The notes: generated by a model from the letters alone, not told the origin. 64,000 bases of DNA from Nocardia asteroides (GCF_021183625.1 NZ_CP089214.1:4526001-4590000), one strand, 5' to 3'; positions 17,526 to 27,869 are shown, numbered from the stretch's first letter. A program made the numbers and translations.

Positions 17526-18650
17526 TCAGCCGAGCTGCTGAACGACCCAGTCGATACTCTTCGTGAGCTGGGTGACGTCCTCCGGATCGATGGCGGGGAA
17601 CATGCCGACGCGCAGCTGGTTGCGGCCGAGCTTGCGGTACGGCTCGGTGTCCACGATGCCATTGGCCCGCAGAATTTTCGCGACCTGCGCGGCGTCCACC
17701 GATTCGGCGAAATCGATGGTGCCGACCACCTGCGAGCGGTGCGCCGGATCGGTGACGAACGGGGTCGCGAATTCACTCGACTCGGCCCAGGCGTAGAGCC
17801 GCGAGGAGGAATCGAGGGTGCGCTTGACGGCCCAGTCCAGGCCGCCGTTGCTGTTCAGCCATTCGATCTGGTCGGCGAAGAGCAGCAGCGTGCCGACCGC
17901 GGGGGTGTTGTAGGTCTGGTCCTTGACGCTGTTGTCGATCGCGATCGGCAGCGAGAGGAATTCGGGGGTCCAGCGCCCGCTCTCCTTGATCTCGGCGACC
18001 CGCTGCAGCGCGGCCGGGCTCATCAGCGCGACCCACAGCCCGCCGTCGGCGGCGAAGCACTTCTGCGGGGCGAAGTAGTAGACGTCGGCGTCCGCGGTGT
18101 TCACCGGGAGCCCGCCCGCGCCGGAGGTGGCGTCGATCGCGACCAGCGCGTGCTCCGAGCCCGCCGGGCGGCTCACCGGAATGGCGACACCGGTCGAGGT
18201 CTCGTTGTGCGCCCAGCCGATCAGGTCGGCCTCGGGGTCCGAGGTCGGCTCCGGCGCGCTGCCCGGCTCCGACTTCACCACGATCGGGTCGCCGATGAAC
18301 GGGTTGCCCTTGGCGACCGCCGCGAATTTGCTGGAGAACTCGCCGTTGCTCAGGTGCAGCGAGCGCTCGCGGATCAGGCCGAAGGCGGCCGCGTCCCAGA
18401 AGGCGGTGGTGCCGCCGTTGCCGAGCACCACCTCGTACCCCTCAGGAAGGGCGAAGAGCTCGCGCAGGCCGGAGCGCACCCTGGCCACCACGTCCTTGAC
18501 CGGCTTCTGCCGGTGCGACGTTCCGAATACCGAACCGCCGACCTCGACCAGGTTGCGCAGCTGCTCGGGCCGCACCTTGGACGGACCGCATCCGAAGCGA
18601 CCGTCGGCGGGCTTGAGATCGTCGGGAATCGTCGGGAACGCAGTGGTCAT
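17526..18650 (-). CDS. serC: phosphoserine aminotransferase
   Basis: The 374-residue product is the actinobacterial form of SerC, which converts 3-phosphohydroxypyruvate and glutamate to phosphoserine and 2-oxoglutarate in serine synthesis. It shows RFGCGPSKVRPEQL at the N-terminus and the PLP-lysine in YFAPQKCFAADGG (Lys197). ATG 18650 (TTAFPTIPDDLKPADGRFG) is the usual start. It is separated from sepH by 145 bp. The PLP supply enzyme PdxH is encoded 2 kb away. Confidence 0.96.
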   Translation of the reverse strand: MTTAFPTIPDDLKPADGRFGCGPSKVRPEQLRNLVEVGGSVFGTSHRQKPVKDVVARVRSGLRELFALPEGYEVVLGNGGTTAFWDAAAFGLIRERSLHLSNGEFSSKFAAVAKGNPFIGDPIVVKSEPGSAPEPTSDPEADLIGWAHNETSTGVAIPVSRPAGSEHALVAIDATSGAGGLPVNTADADVYYFAPQKCFAADGGLWVALMSPAALQRVAEIKESGRWTPEFLSLPIAIDNSVKDQTYNTPAVGTLLLFADQIEWLNSNGGLDWAVKRTLDSSSRLYAWAESSEFATPFVTDPAHRSQVVGTIDFAESVDAAQVAKILRANGIVDTEPYRKLGRNQLRVGMFPAIDPEDVTQLTKSIDWVVQQLG

Positions 18651-18713
18651 GGGCAACAGGGTAGACGGTGGTACTGCTGTGTCCGGGACCACACTCCGGC
18701 TAATCTGACCGCC

Positions 18714-19358
18714 ATGACGGCGTGGTCGGCGAATTCGGGGTGGCGGGTGCGCGGGCGGCGTACGGGGGCTTTCGGGCTACCGGTGGGGCCGCTGCCGGAG
18801 GCGGCCCGCACGGAGCTGCACCGCCGCGGCGTGCGCGGCACCGCGACGGTGCTCGGCGTGCGGCCGCGGCGCGGCGAGCCCGGCCACGTGTTCTGGGTGC
18901 GGGTGGCGATCGAGGGCGAGCAGAGCTACGAGGTGCGGATTCGCCAGTGGGTGTCCGACACCGAGCTGCACTGGATGAGCCCGGGCGACGTGGTCGGCTG
19001 CCGGGTCGATCCGGGCGACCGGGAGCGGCTGGTGCTCTTCGTCCCCGACCCGGTCGAGTCCGGGCGGGTCGGGCAGGCCGCGATCCTCTCCGACGGCCGC
19101 CGCGCCGAGGCGACGGTGCTCTCCGCGGCTCCGGTCGCCGCCGACTACGCGGGCCGGGACGACCCGGTGCTCCGGCTCGACCTGGAGCTCATCGCCTGGG
19201 ACGAGCCGAAGCCGTGGTGCGTCCGGCTGGTGACGCCGGTACCGCTGGCCGCGATCGGCGCGGTCGACCTCGGGGCCCGGCTCCGGGTCGGGTTCTTCGA
19301 GGTCGACCGCGGCGAATCGGTCGCGGTGGACTGGGCCGCCTCGCTCGACGGGGGCTGA
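18714..19358 (+). CDS. hypothetical protein
   Basis: A 214-residue soluble protein I do not recognise. It has two apparently related beta-rich halves, each with a GTATVL- or AEATVL-like strand followed by a long strand-rich stretch. These resemble OB- or SH3-like barrels seen in actinobacterial proteins of unknown role. No signal peptide or transmembrane helix is seen. ATG 18714 follows a TAATCT box at 18701-18706, which fits leaderless transcription. It diverges from serC (63 bp between starts) and converges with the citrate synthase gene, 11 bp from its stop. Confidence 0.7.
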   Translation: MTAWSANSGWRVRGRRTGAFGLPVGPLPEAARTELHRRGVRGTATVLGVRPRRGEPGHVFWVRVAIEGEQSYEVRIRQWVSDTELHWMSPGDVVGCRVDPGDRERLVLFVPDPVESGRVGQAAILSDGRRAEATVLSAAPVAADYAGRDDPVLRLDLELIAWDEPKPWCVRLVTPVPLAAIGAVDLGARLRVGFFEVDRGESVAVDWAASLDGG

Positions 19359-19369
19359 ACCCCGCGCGC

Positions 19370-20497
19370 TCAGCGGTGCTGGATGGTGCTCCAGCCGGGG
19401 ACGTCAGCGGGCTGCCTCGGGTCGGGGCCGGTGTAGATGGCGGCCGGGCGCACCAGCTTGCCGAGCTGCTTCTGCTCCAGCACGTGCGCGCACCAGCCCG
19501 CGGTCCGGCCGCAGGTGAACATGGCGGGCATCATGTGCGCGGGCACCTCGGCGAAGTCGAGGATGACCGCGGCCCAGAACTCGACGTTGGTCTCGATGGC
19601 GCGGTCCGGGCGGCGCTCGCGCAGTTCGGCGAGCGCGGCCTGCTCCAGCGCGGCCGCCACCTCGTAGCGCGGCGCGGCGAGCCGCTGCGCGGTGGCGCGC
19701 AGCACGCGGGCGCGCGGGTCCTCGGCCCGGTACACCCGGTGGCCGAAGCCCATCAGCTTCTCCTTGCGGTCCAGGATGCCCTTGACCAGCGCCCGCGCGT
19801 CGCCGGTCCGCTCGACCTCCTCGATCATCGGGAGGACGCGGGCCGGGGCGCCGCCGTGCAGCGGGCCGGACATGGCGCCGATCGCGCCGGACAGCGCGGC
19901 GGCCACGTCGGCGCCGGTGGAGGCGATCACCCTGGCGGTGAAGGTGGAGGCGTTCATGCCGTGCTCGGCGGCGGAGACCCAGTAGGCGTCGATCGCCTCG
20001 GTGTGCTTCGGGTCCGGCTCGCCCTTCCAGCGGGTCATGAACCGCTCGGTGACGGTGGTGCACTGGTCGATCAGCTTCTGCGGCACGGCGGGCTGGTAGA
20101 TCCCGCGCGCGGACTGCGCGACGTAGGAGAGCGCCATCACCGAGGCGCGCGCCAGGTTGTCCCGCGCGGTCTCGTCGTCGATGTCGAGCAGCGGCTGGTA
20201 GCCCCAGATCGGGGCGAGCATGGCCAGCCCGGCCTGCACGTCGACCCGCACGTCGCCGGTGTGCACCGGGAGCGGGAACGGCTCGGCGGGCGGCAGCCCG
20301 CGCCCGAACTCCCCGTCGACCAGCAGTGCCCACACGTCGCCGAAGGTCACCCGGCCACCGACCAGGTCCTCGATGTCGACGCCGCGGTAGCGCAGCGCGC
20401 CGCCGTCCTTGTCCGGTTCCGCGATGTCGGTGGTGAAGGCGACGACGCCCTCGAGGCCACTCACGAAGTCGCTGGGTACCGCGGGGCTGGTAGTCAT
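19370..20497 (-). CDS. citA: citrate synthase 2
   Basis: The 375-residue product is a short-form citrate synthase that condenses acetyl-CoA (or propionyl-CoA) with oxaloacetate. Catalytic and CoA-binding patches are present: HGMNASTF, SGPLHGGAPARV, GFGHRVYRAEDPRA and the Asp in ILDFAEVPAHM. ATG 20497 follows GGAGAG. It matches Rv0889c in gene order. A second, longer citrate synthase lies 2.3 kb away, so the two isoforms may serve different conditions or substrates; methylcitrate synthase activity cannot be excluded. Confidence 0.92.
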   Translation of the reverse strand: MTTSPAVPSDFVSGLEGVVAFTTDIAEPDKDGGALRYRGVDIEDLVGGRVTFGDVWALLVDGEFGRGLPPAEPFPLPVHTGDVRVDVQAGLAMLAPIWGYQPLLDIDDETARDNLARASVMALSYVAQSARGIYQPAVPQKLIDQCTTVTERFMTRWKGEPDPKHTEAIDAYWVSAAEHGMNASTFTARVIASTGADVAAALSGAIGAMSGPLHGGAPARVLPMIEEVERTGDARALVKGILDRKEKLMGFGHRVYRAEDPRARVLRATAQRLAAPRYEVAAALEQAALAELRERRPDRAIETNVEFWAAVILDFAEVPAHMMPAMFTCGRTAGWCAHVLEQKQLGKLVRPAAIYTGPDPRQPADVPGWSTIQHR

Positions 20498-20608
20498 GGT
20501 GTGACTCTCCTTGCACTTCGGGTCGCAGGCCGGCGCCGGGTGACGCGCCGAGCACAGACGGATCAGCAGCACCTTAGCCCTCGGCTACCGCGGAGTAACG
20601 TCTGACCC

Positions 20609-21292
20609 ATGCCCGACCAGCAGAATGTCGACGAACTCGCCGCCATGCGAGTCGAATACGCCGCCTCGCAGGCCGACGGCGCCGGTGACCTGGACGAGAC
20701 CTGGGTCGCCGACGGCTGGGCCCCGCTGCTCCGCCGCTGGATCGACGAGGCGCGCGCGGCCGGTGCGGTCGACCCCAACGCCATGGTGCTCGCCACCGTG
20801 CGCGAGGTCGACGGCACGCCGCGCCCGGTCGCCCGCACCGTGCTGTGCAAGGGGCTCTCGCCGGAGGGGATCGACTTCTATACCAACTACGAATCGGCCA
20901 AGGGCAGGCAGCTCGCCGCGGTGCCGTTCGCCGCGGCGACCTTCCTCTGGCAGCCGGTGTCGCGGCAGGTGCACCTGCGCGGCCCGGTCGAGCGGGTGGC
21001 GTCCGAGGTGACCGAGGCGTACTGGCGGTCCCGGCCGCGCGATTCCCGGCTCGGCGCCTGGGCCTCGGCGCAGTCCGAGCCGATCGCGTCGCGCGCCGCG
21101 CTGGACGCGCGGCTCGCCGAGGTCACCGCCCGCTTCGCCGGCACCGACGACGTCCCGCTCCCGCCGTTCTGGGGCGGCTTCCGGCTGCGCCCGGAGGAGG
21201 TCGAGTTCTGGCAGGGCAGGCGGGGCAGGCTGCACAACCGGATCGTGGTCCGGCTCGGTGCGGAGCCGCAGGTCGGCCGGGTACAGCCGTAA
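20609..21292 (+). CDS. pdxH: pyridoxamine 5'-phosphate oxidase
   Basis: The 227-residue FMN enzyme makes pyridoxal phosphate from PNP or PMP. The order ARTVLCKGLSPEGIDFYTNYESAKG, WQPVSRQVHLRGPVERV and the C-terminal FWQGRRGRLHNRIVV (substrate- and FMN-binding basic residues) is typical of PdxH. ATG 20609 lies 7 bp after a TAACGT box at 20596-20601, suggesting a leaderless message. It is divergent from citA. PLP made here would serve SerC among others. Confidence 0.94.
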   Translation: MPDQQNVDELAAMRVEYAASQADGAGDLDETWVADGWAPLLRRWIDEARAAGAVDPNAMVLATVREVDGTPRPVARTVLCKGLSPEGIDFYTNYESAKGRQLAAVPFAAATFLWQPVSRQVHLRGPVERVASEVTEAYWRSRPRDSRLGAWASAQSEPIASRAALDARLAEVTARFAGTDDVPLPPFWGGFRLRPEEVEFWQGRRGRLHNRIVVRLGAEPQVGRVQP

Positions 21293-21317
21293 TCGTCCTA
21301 CCTTTAAGCTCTGCTCG

Positions 21318-22601
21318 GTGAGACTGCTCGCCGATACCACCCCGCTGCGCACCCCCGCCTACCGGCGGCTCTGGACCTCGAACGTGGTCACCGTGATCGG
21401 CGCGCAGCTCTCGGTCGTCGCCGTTCCGCAGCAGATCTTCGAGATCACCGGCAGCTCCGGCTACGTCGGGCTCGCCGGGCTCTTCGGGCTGGTGCCGCTG
21501 GTGGTGTTCGGGCTGTGGGGCGGCGCGCTCGCCGACGTCATGGACCGGCGGCTGCTGCTACTGATCACCACCGCGGGCACCGGGCTGACCGCGCTCGCCT
21601 TCTGGGCGCAGGCCGCCGCCGGGCTCGGCAACGTCTGGGTGGTGCTGCTGCTCTTCTCGGTGCAGCAGGCATTCTTCGCGGTCAACCAGCCGACCCGCAA
21701 CGCCGCCATCTCCCGGCTGCTCCCGCCCGAGCAGATGGCCGCGGCCAGCTCGCTGAACATGACCGTCATGCAGACCGGCGCGATCGCGGGGCCGGTGCTG
21801 GCGGGCATGTTCATCCCGGTGGTCGGGCTCGCCACGCTCTACCTGATCGACGCCGTCGCGCTGCTCGCCACGCTCTGGGCGGTCTGGCGGCTGCCGGCCA
21901 TCCCGCCGACCGGGGCCGTGCGCAGCGCCGGATTCCGCACGGTGCTCGAGGGTTTCGGCTACCTGGCCGGGCAGAAGATCCTGCTCGCCTCGTTCGTCGT
22001 CGACATCATCGCCATGGTCTTCGGCATGCCGCGCGCGCTCTTCCCGCAGATCGCGCACGAGACCTTCGGCGACCCGGCCTCCGGCGGGGTCGCGCTCGGG
22101 CTGCTCTTCGCCGCGCTCTCCGCCGGTGCGGTGCTCGGCGGGGTCTTCTCCGGCTGGATACCGCGGATTCGGCGGCAGGGGCTGGCGGTGATCGTCTGCA
22201 TCGTGCTGTGGGGCGTCGCCATGCTCGGCTTCGGGCTGGCGGTCGGGTTCGCCGGGCACGTGTTCGGGCTCGGCGTCTGGCTCTGGATCGCGCTCGGCTT
22301 CCTCGCCTTCGGCGGCGCGGTCGACATGGTCTCCGCCGCACTGCGCACCGCGATGTTGCTGACGGTCGCCACCGACGAGATGCGCGGGCGGCTGCAGGGC
22401 GTGTTCATCGTGGTCGTGGCCGGTGGGCCGCGGATCGGTGACGTTGCCCACGGTTTCGCCGCCGCCTCCCTGGGTACCGCTGTGGCGGCCGCGGGCGGCG
22501 GTGTTCTGGTGGTGCTCGCGACGGTGCTCGCCGCGCTCGCCTTCCCCGCCTTCATCCGCTACCGGATCACCCGGTCCGCGCAGGTACCCGCCACCGGCTG
22601 A
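21318..22601 (+). CDS. MFS transporter (EntS/Tap-like exporter)
   Basis: The 427-residue protein has about 12 hydrophobic segments and the MFS loop DVMDRRLLLL after helix 2, and begins TPLRTPAYRRLWTSNVVTVIGAQLS, as do EntS-type siderophore exporters and related drug exporters. The GTG at 21318 follows an AT-rich stretch (CTTTAAG) only ~10 bp upstream, so it may be leaderless. It starts 25 bp after pdxH and could be co-expressed. The substrate is unknown. Confidence 0.85.
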   Translation: MRLLADTTPLRTPAYRRLWTSNVVTVIGAQLSVVAVPQQIFEITGSSGYVGLAGLFGLVPLVVFGLWGGALADVMDRRLLLLITTAGTGLTALAFWAQAAAGLGNVWVVLLLFSVQQAFFAVNQPTRNAAISRLLPPEQMAAASSLNMTVMQTGAIAGPVLAGMFIPVVGLATLYLIDAVALLATLWAVWRLPAIPPTGAVRSAGFRTVLEGFGYLAGQKILLASFVVDIIAMVFGMPRALFPQIAHETFGDPASGGVALGLLFAALSAGAVLGGVFSGWIPRIRRQGLAVIVCIVLWGVAMLGFGLAVGFAGHVFGLGVWLWIALGFLAFGGAVDMVSAALRTAMLLTVATDEMRGRLQGVFIVVVAGGPRIGDVAHGFAAASLGTAVAAAGGGVLVVLATVLAALAFPAFIRYRITRSAQVPATG

Positions 22602-22642
22602 GCCGGAGAACCCTCACGTGACGATCCTCGGAATGTGAGGTC

Positions 22643-22727
22643 GGTGCCCGGGCACCCTCGTGCGCCGCAGTCGGCGGAGTGCGACTAGCGTCTAGGTGAT
22701 CGCACCGACGTGCCGAGGCGCACTCCG
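22643..22727. promoter_or_regulatory. inverted repeats in the gltA upstream region
   Basis: Upstream of gltA, a perfect 14-bp palindrome GGTGCCCGGGCACC lies at 22643-22656. A separate perfect 9-bp inverted repeat, CGGAGTGCG (22675-22683) and CGCACTCCG (22719-22727), flanks 35 bp that include TAGCGT- and TCTAGGT-like promoter elements. A TAGCCT box at 22741-22746 and GAGAGGGA lie just before the start codon. These look like regulator sites or an mRNA stem; the protein involved is unknown. Confidence 0.4.
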
Positions 22728-22761
22728 ATGCCGACGGTCCTAGCCTGAGAGGGATCCTGCC

Positions 22762-24075
<1,314 letters not shown>

Positions 24076-24097
24076 CAACTATCGAAGGGGATAGCGA

Positions 24098-24457
24098 ATG
24101 ACCAAGCCGGAGATCGAATTCCAGGCCGGCCCTGCGCCCACCGAGCTCGTGATCAAGGACATCATCGAGGGGTCGGGGCAGGAAGCCGTGCCCGGTGGGA
24201 CCGTGGAAGTGCACTACGTCGGTGTCGAGTTCGATTCCGGTGAGGAGTTCGACTCTTCCTGGGGCCGTGGGGAGTCGATCACTTTTCCGCTGCGCGGGCT
24301 GATCCAGGGGTGGCAGGACGGGATTCCCGGGATGAAGGTCGGTGGACGGCGTCAGCTGACGATTCCGCCGGAGTTGGCCTATGGGCGCGCCGGTGGTGGC
24401 CATCAGCTGTCCGGCAAGACGCTGGTCTTCGTCATCGATCTGCTGAACGCGAACTGA
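24098..24457 (+). CDS. FKBP-type peptidyl-prolyl isomerase
   Basis: A single FKBP domain of 119 residues: VEVHYVGVEFDSGEEFDSSWGRG, then FPLRGLIQGWQDGIPGMKVGGRR, and AYG near the end. It catalyses cis-trans proline isomerisation in the cytoplasm. It has no signal peptide. ATG 24098 is preceded by AAGGGGA. It is the second gene after gltA and is followed by a strong terminator hairpin. Confidence 0.95.
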   Translation: MTKPEIEFQAGPAPTELVIKDIIEGSGQEAVPGGTVEVHYVGVEFDSGEEFDSSWGRGESITFPLRGLIQGWQDGIPGMKVGGRRQLTIPPELAYGRAGGGHQLSGKTLVFVIDLLNAN

Positions 24458-24465
24458 ATCTTTCT

Positions 24466-24505
24466 CGGCAAGGGGCCCGCCACTGACGTGGCGGGCCCCT
24501 TGCCG
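24466..24505 (+). terminator. strong hairpin after the FKBP gene
   Basis: A perfect 18-bp stem (24466-24483 with 24488-24505) and a 4-base TGAC loop start 9 bp after the FKBP stop codon. It is followed by GTTGG and a G-run, then TTTT at 24517-24520. It should end the gltA-FKBP message. Confidence 0.85.
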
Positions 24506-24519
24506 TTGGAGGGGGGTTT

Positions 24520-24540
24520 TGCACCCCCTCCGGGGGTGCA
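24520..24540. terminator. second hairpin between convergent genes
   Basis: A 9-bp perfect stem TGCACCCCC / GGGGGTGCA with a 3-base loop lies between the FKBP terminator and the convergent YhgE-like gene. It could back up termination in either direction. Confidence 0.55.
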
Positions 24541-24567
24541 TCCCCATGACCCTCCCGGGTGACGGGG

Positions 24568-25722
24568 TCAGTCGCGAACTACCTCGACGGGATCGGTGAG
24601 GGCAAGGGCGATCGCCGACTGCTGGGCCGCGCCCCGTGCTGGGAGCGCCGCCACCGCGGCGCCGGTTTGGTCGTTCAGGTTGCCGACGACCGTGCGGAGC
24701 TGGGTTATTCCGGCGGTGAGCTGGGCGATGGCGTCGAGGAGCTGGGCGCCGCCCTGTTCGGCGAGGCGGGGGAGGTCCTTGGCCAGTTCGGCGCCCTGGC
24801 CGAGCTGGGTGCTCGCCTCGCGGAGGCGGGTGACGACGGTGCGCAGGAGGGTGCCGAGGTCGGTGTCGGGGTTCACCGCGCCGCCGACGAGTTCGCCGAG
24901 GCCGGTGAGCTGGGTTCCGGCCTGGGCGGCGATTCCGCGCAGCCCGTCCAGTTTCGCGATGATCTCGGCCAGGGCTGGGTCGTCCGCGAAGGGGAGCGCC
25001 CTGAGCAGCGGGAGGACCTGGTCGAGCCCGGTGCCGACGGTGGTCGCGGTGCCCTCCACCTGCGCGATGGTGACGCCGGTGGTGTCCAGCGCGCCTGCCA
25101 GTTGATCGGCCTGCGCCGCAGCGCCGTCGACCGTCTCGTTCAGCAGCGCGACGGCCGAGGTGAGCGACGCCGCACCGGTTTTCGCGAAGTCCAGGAACCC
25201 GAGCAGCTGCTCCGCGCCACCGCTGAACTGCTCGGCGCCGGTCGCCGCCGCGTCCACCCCCGCGTTCAGCAGCTGCGCGGTGAACTGCACCCCGGTCATC
25301 CGGCTGCGCGCGTTGGCGGTGGCGGCCAGCGCCGCGTCCACCCCGGCCGCGCCGATCCGGTGCGTCACCAGATCGACCGCCGCGTCCACGAATCCGGCGT
25401 CGGCGTCCGGGTGCGCACGCACGTTCAGCGTGGCCCGGTGCGGTCGATCGGTGGCCAGCGTGCCCATGGCCTCGGTCAGATCGGCGGGCAGCGTGACCAC
25501 CGCGGCGAACTCGCCCGCGTCGGCCTCGCCGGGGGCGAGCGCGGTCCAGCTGTACCCGCCGCCGTCCTGCTCGAGTTGCTGCGCGATCTTCGCTCCGGTC
25601 GGGCCGGTATCGGCGTTCACCAGCGCGATCCCGGTCGGCGCGGAATCCGTTCCGGCGCAGGCGACGGCGGCGCCGGCCAGCAGGACACCGGTGAGCAGCA
25701 GGGGGAGGTGGGAGAGCTTCAC
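24568..25722 (-). CDS. exported YhgE/Pip-like protein lacking the membrane-transporter half
   Basis: The 384-residue product has an N-terminal signal peptide with Cys22 (AVAC, a weak lipobox), then the periplasmic coil-rich domain of YhgE/Pip proteins. It starts GIALVNADTGPTGAKIAQQLEQ and continues through long runs of Ala/Leu/Gln heptads (QADQLAGALDTTG, LREASTQLGQGAELA). It ends at ALTDPVEVVRD, which is where family members normally enter their C-terminal ABC-2-like membrane segment. So this is either a natural stand-alone ectodomain or a truncation. GTG 25722 is the start. It lies between the gltA terminators and prrB, on the same strand as prrB and 54 bp from it. Confidence 0.7.
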   Translation of the reverse strand: MKLSHLPLLLTGVLLAGAAVACAGTDSAPTGIALVNADTGPTGAKIAQQLEQDGGGYSWTALAPGEADAGEFAAVVTLPADLTEAMGTLATDRPHRATLNVRAHPDADAGFVDAAVDLVTHRIGAAGVDAALAATANARSRMTGVQFTAQLLNAGVDAAATGAEQFSGGAEQLLGFLDFAKTGAASLTSAVALLNETVDGAAAQADQLAGALDTTGVTIAQVEGTATTVGTGLDQVLPLLRALPFADDPALAEIIAKLDGLRGIAAQAGTQLTGLGELVGGAVNPDTDLGTLLRTVVTRLREASTQLGQGAELAKDLPRLAEQGGAQLLDAIAQLTAGITQLRTVVGNLNDQTGAAVAALPARGAAQQSAIALALTDPVEVVRD

Positions 25723-25776
25723 GGACCCCGACCGTAGCCACGAAATGTGGCGCTACCGCCGGGAAACTCTGAGAGT

Positions 25777-27114
25777 TCAGTGAGGTTCGCGCGGTGGCAG
25801 ATCCAGCACCAGCCGGACCCCGCCCAGCGCGCCGTCGTCGAAATACGCGCGCCCGCGGTGCAACCGGGCCTGCTGCGCCACCAGCGCCAGCCCCAGCCCC
25901 GAGCCGCCCTTGCCCGCCGCGCTGCCCCGGAAGAAGCGGGCGAACACCCGCCCGCGCTCCGCCTCCGGCAACCCGCTGCCGTTGTCGTCGACGGTCAGCA
26001 CGATGTGCCCGTCCGCCCGCCGGTGCGCGGAGACCAGCGCCTCGGTGGCGCCACCGTGCCGCACCGAGTTGGCCAGCGCGTTGTCCACCGCCAGCCGGAG
26101 TCCGGCGGGCAGCCCGGTGGTGACCAGCTCGGCATCGGTCTCGATCCGCACCGTGAGCCCGGGGAAGTGCCGCATTGCGTCGTGCGCGGCTTGGTCGCAG
26201 AGCTCGGCGACATCGGTTGCCACGTGGTCGCGGTCCTGCACCAGGTCGCCGGTGGCCAGCCGCTCCAGCGCGGCCAGCGTGGTCTCCACCCTGGTCTGGC
26301 CGCGCTGCAGGTCGTTCAGGATCTCGGCGCGCTGCGCCTCGTCCAGGTCGAGGGTGCGCAGCACCTCCAGGTCGGTGCGCATGGCGGTCAGCGGGGTGCG
26401 CAGCTCGTGCGCGGCGACGGCGGCGAAATCGCGCGCCGTCTCCAGCGCGGCCGCGGTCTCGGCCTGGGCGCGGTCCACCCGCTCCAGCATGGTGTTCACC
26501 GCCTCGGCCAGCTTCTCCGCCTCGTGCACCCCGTCCGCGGACACCGGGTGCGCGGCATCCGGGTCCGGGAAGGCGCTGCGGGCGCTGACCTGCCCGGTGA
26601 GCCGGGTGATCGGCCGCACCGCCGCCCCGGCGAGCAGCCAGCCGAGCGCCGCCGCCGCCGCGATGGCCAGCAGTGCGCCGCCGAGTACCCAGCGCTGTTG
26701 CTGCGCGGTCAGCTCGGCGGCGTCGGCGGCCGGGATGCCGATTGCGACCACCCGGCCGCTCGGCTGATTCGCGGAGGTGGTCAGCACCCGGTAGGGCACC
26801 CCGCCGACCTCTTCGGTGCCCGAGCCGAGCGGTAGCTCCGGCAGCTGCGGCGGGCTGGCCGCGGTGACGCTACCGCCGTCCCGCACGGTCACCGAGAGAT
26901 CGGCGCCGAGCCCGATCAGCCCGAGGAAGTTCACCGCGACCACCGGCTCGATCAGGATGATCCGGGAGGCGATGCCGAGCTGCTGATCGATCTGCTGCAG
27001 GTTGTTGCGCTCGATCGCGCGCAGGCTGATCAGGCTGATCAGGGTCACCACCACGATCGCGCCCGCGGCGGCCGAGCCCGCCACCCGGGTGCGCAGGGAG
27101 AAGGAGCGGCTCAC
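25777..27114 (-). CDS. prrB: sensor histidine kinase PrrB
   Basis: The 445-residue kinase has two transmembrane helices (about 13-33 and 142-164) around an external sensor domain, then HAMP (AVRPITRLTGQV), and an H-box AAHELRTPLTAMRTDLEVL with phospho-acceptor His236. N-, G1- and G2-box sequences follow (VDNALANSVRHGG, VDDNGSGLP, GSGLGLALV). GTG 27114 overlaps the prrA stop codon as GTGA, so translation is coupled. From memory it corresponds to Rv0902c. The signal sensed is unknown. Confidence 0.93.
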   Translation of the reverse strand: MSRSFSLRTRVAGSAAAGAIVVVTLISLISLRAIERNNLQQIDQQLGIASRIILIEPVVAVNFLGLIGLGADLSVTVRDGGSVTAASPPQLPELPLGSGTEEVGGVPYRVLTTSANQPSGRVVAIGIPAADAAELTAQQQRWVLGGALLAIAAAAALGWLLAGAAVRPITRLTGQVSARSAFPDPDAAHPVSADGVHEAEKLAEAVNTMLERVDRAQAETAAALETARDFAAVAAHELRTPLTAMRTDLEVLRTLDLDEAQRAEILNDLQRGQTRVETTLAALERLATGDLVQDRDHVATDVAELCDQAAHDAMRHFPGLTVRIETDAELVTTGLPAGLRLAVDNALANSVRHGGATEALVSAHRRADGHIVLTVDDNGSGLPEAERGRVFARFFRGSAAGKGGSGLGLALVAQQARLHRGRAYFDDGALGGVRLVLDLPPREPH

Positions 27115-27815
27115 CGGGGCGGGCGCAGCACGAAGCCGACGCCGCGGATGGTGTGCAGCAGCCGCGGCGTGCCGTCGGCCTCCAGCTTGCGGCGCAGGTA
27201 GCCGACGAAGACGTCGACCACGTTGGTGTCGGCCACGAAGTCGTAGCCCCACACCAGCTCGAGCAGCCGCTCCCGGCTCAGCACCACGCCGGTGTTCCTG
27301 GCCAGCGTGGAGAGCAGCTCGAACTCGCGCTTGGTCAGCTCGACCTCGTCGCCGTGCAGCAGCGCGCGGTACCCCGCGACATCCACCTCCAGCGGGCCGA
27401 TCGTGATCGCGCCCGGCGCGGAGGGGACGACCGGGTCGGTGCGGCGGCGCAGCAGCGCCCGGATCCTGGCCACCAGCTCGGCCAGCACGAACGGCTTGAC
27501 CAGGTAGTCGTCGGCGCCGGATTCCAGGCCCGAGATCCGGTCGTCCACCGAGGCGCGGGCGCTCAGCACGCAGATCGGCACCTCGTTGCCCATCGCCCGC
27601 AGCGCCGTCACCACCCCGGCGCCGTCCAGCACCGGCATGTTCATGTCCAGCACGATGGCGTCCGGGGTGTGCTCGCTCACGCTGCGCAGCGCGAGCGCGC
27701 CGTCCCTGGCCACCAGGACCTGGAAGCCGGAGAGGCGGAGGCCGCGCTCCACCGAGGCGAGTACATCTTCGTCGTCGTCCACCACGAGCACGGTCGGGGA
27801 GGTCATAGGGTCCAT
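27111..27815 (-). CDS. prrA: response regulator PrrA (OmpR family)
   Basis: The 234-residue regulator has a receiver domain (VLVVDDDEDVLASVERGLRLSGF, phospho-acceptor Asp57 in IVLDMNMP, Lys in LVKPF) and a C-terminal winged helix (LTKREFELLSTLARN, NVVDVFVGYLRRKLE, IRGVGFVLR). It is very close to PrrA of M. tuberculosis, which is essential there. ATG 27815 or the ATG three codons on could be used. It is the first gene of the prrA-prrB operon. Confidence 0.95.
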   Translation of the reverse strand: MDPMTSPTVLVVDDDEDVLASVERGLRLSGFQVLVARDGALALRSVSEHTPDAIVLDMNMPVLDGAGVVTALRAMGNEVPICVLSARASVDDRISGLESGADDYLVKPFVLAELVARIRALLRRRTDPVVPSAPGAITIGPLEVDVAGYRALLHGDEVELTKREFELLSTLARNTGVVLSRERLLELVWGYDFVADTNVVDVFVGYLRRKLEADGTPRLLHTIRGVGFVLRPPR

Positions 27816-27869
27816 TCTCCATGGACAGCAGAACGGCCGGGCCCATCGGACCCGGCCGTTCGCTGTGTG

